From assembly GCA_964370065.1 (NCBI GenBank), contig CAYJGK010000029.1, forward strand, positions 1 to 17,016: a stretch of DNA of 17,016 nucleotides, in the 5' to 3' direction. Origin of the DNA: CAMQRS01 sp964370065 (lineage in GTDB: Bacteria; Bacillota_I; Bacilli_A; Erysipelotrichales; Erysipelotrichaceae). Position numbers and translations under genes: made by a program. This document shows, piece after piece, positions 14,944 to 17,016 of this stretch. A model generated the notes under the pieces. The model searched no databases and was not told where the DNA came from. It was given only the letters and a program-made list of their open reading frames with translations. Each line of letters begins with the position of its first letter. Position 1 is the stretch's first letter.

Positions 14944-14980
14944 AACATACTGTGACTAGAATCATTTGTCAAGTTGATTC
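14944..14980 (-). promoter_or_regulatory. Promoter of the thioredoxin-ccdA operon with inverted repeat
   Basis: On the minus strand, a perfect TTGACA (14967-14972) and TATGTT (14944-14949) are 17 bases apart. The -35 box lies in the centre of an inverted repeat, GAATCA (14959-14964) and TGATTC (14975-14980), whose 10-base spacing puts the arms on one DNA face. This looks like an operator, but the binding protein is unknown. Confidence 0.6.
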
Positions 14981-15019
14981 AAAAAATGACTAACTCGTAT
15001 TATAGATTTATATTGCTAA

Positions 15020-15075
15020 AAAAAACAAAAAACATAGTAGAGATTTACACGTAATCGCATCTCTACTATATTTTT
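15020..15075 (-). terminator. Terminator after the PspC-domain gene
   Basis: A perfect 11-bp stem (15034-15044 with 15059-15069) encloses a 14-base loop. The minus strand continues into a long T-rich tract (complement of 15018-15032), suiting the PspC transcript. The plus side also has ATTTTT, so it may work both ways. Confidence 0.8.
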
Positions 15076-15110
15076 ATCAATATTTATAGGCATTCAGTAA
15101 AATATGAAAC

Positions 15111-15299
15111 TTAAAATAGGTTACTTCTTGGTATGACTATACAACAAATGAAATACGCTAGAAAGCCACTACCCGCTAATGCACAAAATAAAACCCATCC
15201 TAATCGAACTAGTGTTGGATCTAAATTAAAATATTCAGCTATGCCACCACATACTCCACCTACCATACGTTGTTGATTTGATCTATATAATTTTTTCAT
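15111..15299 (-). CDS. Small PspC-domain membrane protein
   Basis: This 62-residue protein is essentially one PspC domain. It begins KKLYRSNQQRMVGGVCGGIAEYFNLDPTLVRLGWV, the conserved PspC signature, and ends with one membrane segment (about 33-56). PspC proteins relate to phage-shock or envelope-stress responses. In Firmicutes, single-domain forms of this size are common and mostly uncharacterised. AAGGAG ten bases before the ATG supports the start. It is a single-gene unit with a candidate promoter (TTGTAA-17-TAAAAT) and a terminator. No other psp or lia genes are visible in the window, so an envelope-stress role rests on the domain alone. Confidence 0.92.
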   Translation of the reverse strand: MKKLYRSNQQRMVGGVCGGIAEYFNLDPTLVRLGWVLFCALAGSGFLAYFICCIVIPRSNLF

Positions 15300-15335
15300 G
15301 TATAACTCCTTGATTTATTCCTATCGTACAATATA

Positions 15336-15364
15336 ATTTTAAAGCACATGACTCATATTTACAA
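15336..15364 (-). promoter_or_regulatory. Candidate promoter of the PspC-domain gene
   Basis: On the minus strand, TTGTAA (15359-15364) and TAAAAT (15336-15341) are 17 bases apart, 36 bases before the start codon. Confidence 0.45.
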
Positions 15365-15381
15365 TAAAAAAATGTCATTGA

Positions 15382-15399
15382 ATATATATATATATATAT
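15382..15399. repeat. AT dinucleotide run
   Basis: Nine AT units in a row lie between the divergent pspC-domain and YfjL-like genes. Such runs are self-complementary and slippage-prone. No function is evident. Confidence 0.9.
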
Positions 15400-15625
15400 T
15401 GTATAAACCTTCTTCACAAACTGCGTGTAACTAACTGTAGCTGTTTTCATCTATCATAAATATTATAATATTGGAGTCATCCTTGTAGATATCATGTATA
15501 ATATATGTGAATAAGATTTTTTAGAAATTAGCAATCATAAATTTCTATCATTTATAAAACTTTTACGATTTCCATTTTTGAATACATTAAGTGACAAATA
15601 TACTAATTCGAAGGAGGTGGATACG
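15400..15625 (+). other. Leader region of the YfjL-like gene
   Basis: The whole divergent space (15300-15625) exceeds 300 bases. The part after the AT run contains a perfect TATAAT at 15497-15502 without a good -35 at normal spacing (TTGGAG at 15471 is 20 bases away). An 8-bp inverted repeat (15522-15529 with 15540-15547) with a 10-base loop follows, then the ribosome binding site AAGGAGGTG at 15611-15619. No riboswitch class or small gene is recognised. Confidence 0.4.
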
Positions 15626-16660
15626 ATGAAAAAACAAATGCAATATATTTTACTTTTATCTAGTTTATTTATAATCGGTATGTTTCAAAATCTACAACTT
15701 ACAATTATTATATCTTTAATTCTTGGATTGATGCATGCAATTATTCTTAAAACACTAACACTGCGTTTAATTATTGAATGGTTTATTTCATTATATATTC
15801 TAAATTTTATGACTATTATTTTTACAATTAAAGGATACGACATCTATGAGCTGTTATTAGGACCCCTATTTACTTTAATCATTCCATTCCTTGTATATTC
15901 AATAGCTATTCTAGCAACTATATTATTGTATAAAGGCTTTCAAAACAAGATAGCTGGTAAACGGATTCCATATATTCTATTATCATTAGTCATGTATTTT
16001 GTTATTATATTTAGTTATAACCATTTTTTTTCCAATCCAATCTCTGCCCTTTTAGCAAAAAATAATATGCAAGAATATGTTGATTTAAAATACCCAGGAC
16101 TAGATCTGACTATTCAAAATATACATTATAACTTTAAGTTCAATAGTTTTGAAGGAATTGCAGTAAGTAAAAATGCGTATCACAACTTAGAGATTACATA
16201 TTATCAAACGAATAAAGAAATTGTAGATAATTATACAACAGCTATTGCAAACAAAGAAAATATAACTTCTGTTTTAAGCTCTCAATATGATGAACTTATC
16301 AAGGAGAACTTAGAAAATTATGAATATCTATACGTGATAGGGTCTATTGAAAATATTAACACTGAGACATTTGGCTTAGATACGACTTTGCTTGATATGA
16401 ATCAAATGTATAATGCATTAGATTTTGCTAGCAATCATGGCTCAATCTTTATACGTGTGCAAGGAGAACTTACAATTGAAAATCTTATTGTGCAAATACA
16501 AGCATTTAAAGAGCAAGTCGATGTTCCATTCTATCAAATTTCTAGATTCGTTATTGTAAATGGTAACTCTTCAATTATCGCATCAAATATTTTATATGAA
16601 CAAATTAATCAAGAAACACTATCTACAATCATTACTGAAGATACGGTGGAATATTACTAG
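15626..16660 (+). CDS. Membrane protein of unknown function, resembling YfjL
   Basis: This is a 344-residue protein. The N-terminal 135 residues hold about five membrane segments (near 5-20, 24-41, 46-67, 77-103 and 114-131). The rest is a soluble, mixed alpha/beta region with no catalytic motif that I recognise. The transition NNMQEYVDLKYPGLDLTIQNIHYNFKFNSFEG (146-177) resembles the soluble part of Bacillus YfjL-type proteins, where a conserved YxxxKYP is followed by short strands. This likeness is from memory and moderate. The start at 15626 is chosen because AAGGAGGTG lies six bases upstream; an in-frame ATG 16 codons earlier (15578) has no ribosome binding site. It stands alone between pspC-like and guaA, and no clear terminator follows it before the hairpin at 16868. 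Confidence 0.78.
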   Translation: MKKQMQYILLLSSLFIIGMFQNLQLTIIISLILGLMHAIILKTLTLRLIIEWFISLYILNFMTIIFTIKGYDIYELLLGPLFTLIIPFLVYSIAILATILLYKGFQNKIAGKRIPYILLSLVMYFVIIFSYNHFFSNPISALLAKNNMQEYVDLKYPGLDLTIQNIHYNFKFNSFEGIAVSKNAYHNLEITYYQTNKEIVDNYTTAIANKENITSVLSSQYDELIKENLENYEYLYVIGSIENINTETFGLDTTLLDMNQMYNALDFASNHGSIFIRVQGELTIENLIVQIQAFKEQVDVPFYQISRFVIVNGNSSIIASNILYEQINQETLSTIITEDTVEYY

Positions 16661-16867
16661 TAGGAACAAAAGGAATGATATGCATTACACAATATTTATC
16701 CTGAATTATCCTGTCTTTATAAATGCAGGTACACGATAATCCATTGTTACATAATTTTAACGTATTATATAATATTGCCTTCTTTCCTATTTAACAAAGT
16801 TCTCCAAAATAACTAGATTTATGTTATCCACATTTTTTTAATAAAACAAATATTGAATTATATAAAT
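16661..16867. other. AT-rich intergenic stretch with one DnaA-box match
   Basis: No convincing gene lies here. A perfect DnaA-box consensus TTATCCACA is at 16824-16832, but it is single. A 19-codon frame from ATG 16680 to TAA 16739 has AAGGA nearby (16670-16674) and would encode a hydrophobic peptide; it is too short to trust. No U-tailed hairpin directly follows the YfjL-like gene. Confidence 0.5.
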
Positions 16868-16905
16868 AAACAGCGACTTTCCAGTATAGGAGGTCGCTGT
16901 TTTCT
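16868..16905. terminator. Hairpin terminator between the YfjL-like gene and guaA
   Basis: A perfect 10-bp stem (AAACAGCGAC 16868-16877 with GTCGCTGTTT 16893-16902) has a 15-base loop. T-rich bases follow on both strands (TGTTTTC on plus, TTTATTTATA on minus). It can end guaA and the gene coming from the left. Confidence 0.75.
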
Positions 16906-16920
16906 ACTACGATGTTGTCA

Positions 16921-16977
16921 AAACGACTTTAAAATCGCTGTAACCCCTTTAGGTAAAGGGCTTTAGAGAGGTCGTTT
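16921..16977 (-). other. Nested inverted repeats directly after guaA
   Basis: Outer arms AAACGAC (16921-16927) and GTCGTTT (16971-16977) enclose an inner 6-bp hairpin (CCCTTT 16945-16950, loop AGGT, AAAGGG 16955-16960). It begins one base after the guaA stop codon. It lacks a long T run, so it is not a plain terminator. Possible roles are mRNA 3' end protection, or part of a recombination site, since 3' ends of guaA are known integration targets. Confidence 0.5.
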
Positions 16978-16978
16978 A

Positions 16979-17016
16979 CTATTCGAATTCAATCGTACCT
17001 GGAGGCTTACTTGTTA
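16979..17016 (-). CDS. guaA: GMP synthase, C-terminal end (partial)
   Basis: Only the last 11 codons and the TAG stop lie in the window. They read TSKPPGTIEFE, which matches the very conserved end of GMP synthase (SKPP[GA]TIEWE). The complete enzyme aminates XMP to GMP using glutamine and ATP. The final aromatic is Phe in place of the usual Trp. The rest of the gene runs off the right edge. The assignment rests on this short but distinctive tail. Confidence 0.85.
   Translation of the reverse strand, partial: TSKPPGTIEFE

Noticed and set aside
15382..15399. AT run as an origin or recombination element
   Set aside because: It is a simple dinucleotide repeat in an AT-rich divergent spacer, with no accompanying boxes or repeats.
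16680..16739. 19-codon hydrophobic small ORF after the YfjL-like gene
   Set aside because: It has only a modest ribosome binding site, no promoter, and a length at which chance frames are common.
1..17016. CRISPR arrays, tRNA or rRNA genes, insertion sequences
   Set aside because: No regularly spaced direct repeats, cloverleaf-like segments, rRNA sequence or transposase motifs were seen on either strand by reading; a dedicated scan was not possible.

Overview
The window comes from a low-GC, Gram-positive chromosome. Coding sequence is AT-rich, ribosome binding sites are strong (AAGGAGG type), sigma-A-like promoters are recognisable, and U-tailed hairpin terminators are common. Gene content (XRE-TPR regulator beside paired ABC exporters, AhpC, CcdA with an anchored thioredoxin, PspC, guaA) fits a Firmicute, perhaps Erysipelotrichia or a relative. 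That placement is inference from style and not a database result.

Layout. (1) 38-3380, minus: a two-gene unit encoding a 968-aa PLD-nuclease/superfamily-2 helicase/DUF3427-like protein followed by a MutT-type Nudix hydrolase. It has the look of a defence or nucleic-acid-repair module. A small DUF4177-like gene with a near-consensus promoter diverges from it. (2) 3843-8839, minus: two overlapping half-size ABC exporter genes, which probably form a heterodimer, lie downstream of a separately terminated XRE-TPR (RRNPP-like) regulator. A palindrome lies exactly between the -35 and -10 of the exporter promoter. (3) 8972-11156, plus: ahpC and a flavoprotein disulfide reductase form a peroxide-reducing pair. 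The reductase has the AhpF parts in swapped order: the thioredoxin-reductase part comes first and the AhpF N-terminal double-thioredoxin fold is at the C-terminus. (4) 11285-13640, plus: an EamA/DMT-family transporter and an APC-family amino-acid permease, each its own unit. (5) 13688-14898, minus: a membrane-anchored thioredoxin-like protein and CcdA, which together would carry reductant to the outer face of the membrane. (6) 15111-16660: a small PspC-domain protein (minus) and a membrane protein of uncertain function resembling YfjL (plus). (7) The right edge holds the last codons of guaA (GMP synthase, minus), followed by two structured elements.

Redox chemistry recurs (AhpC, permuted AhpF, thioredoxin/CcdA, a possible nucleotide-sanitising Nudix), but the units have separate promoters and terminators and need not be co-regulated. 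The points most worth a second look are the permuted AhpF, the PLD-helicase/Nudix pair, and the operator-like palindrome of the exporter operon.
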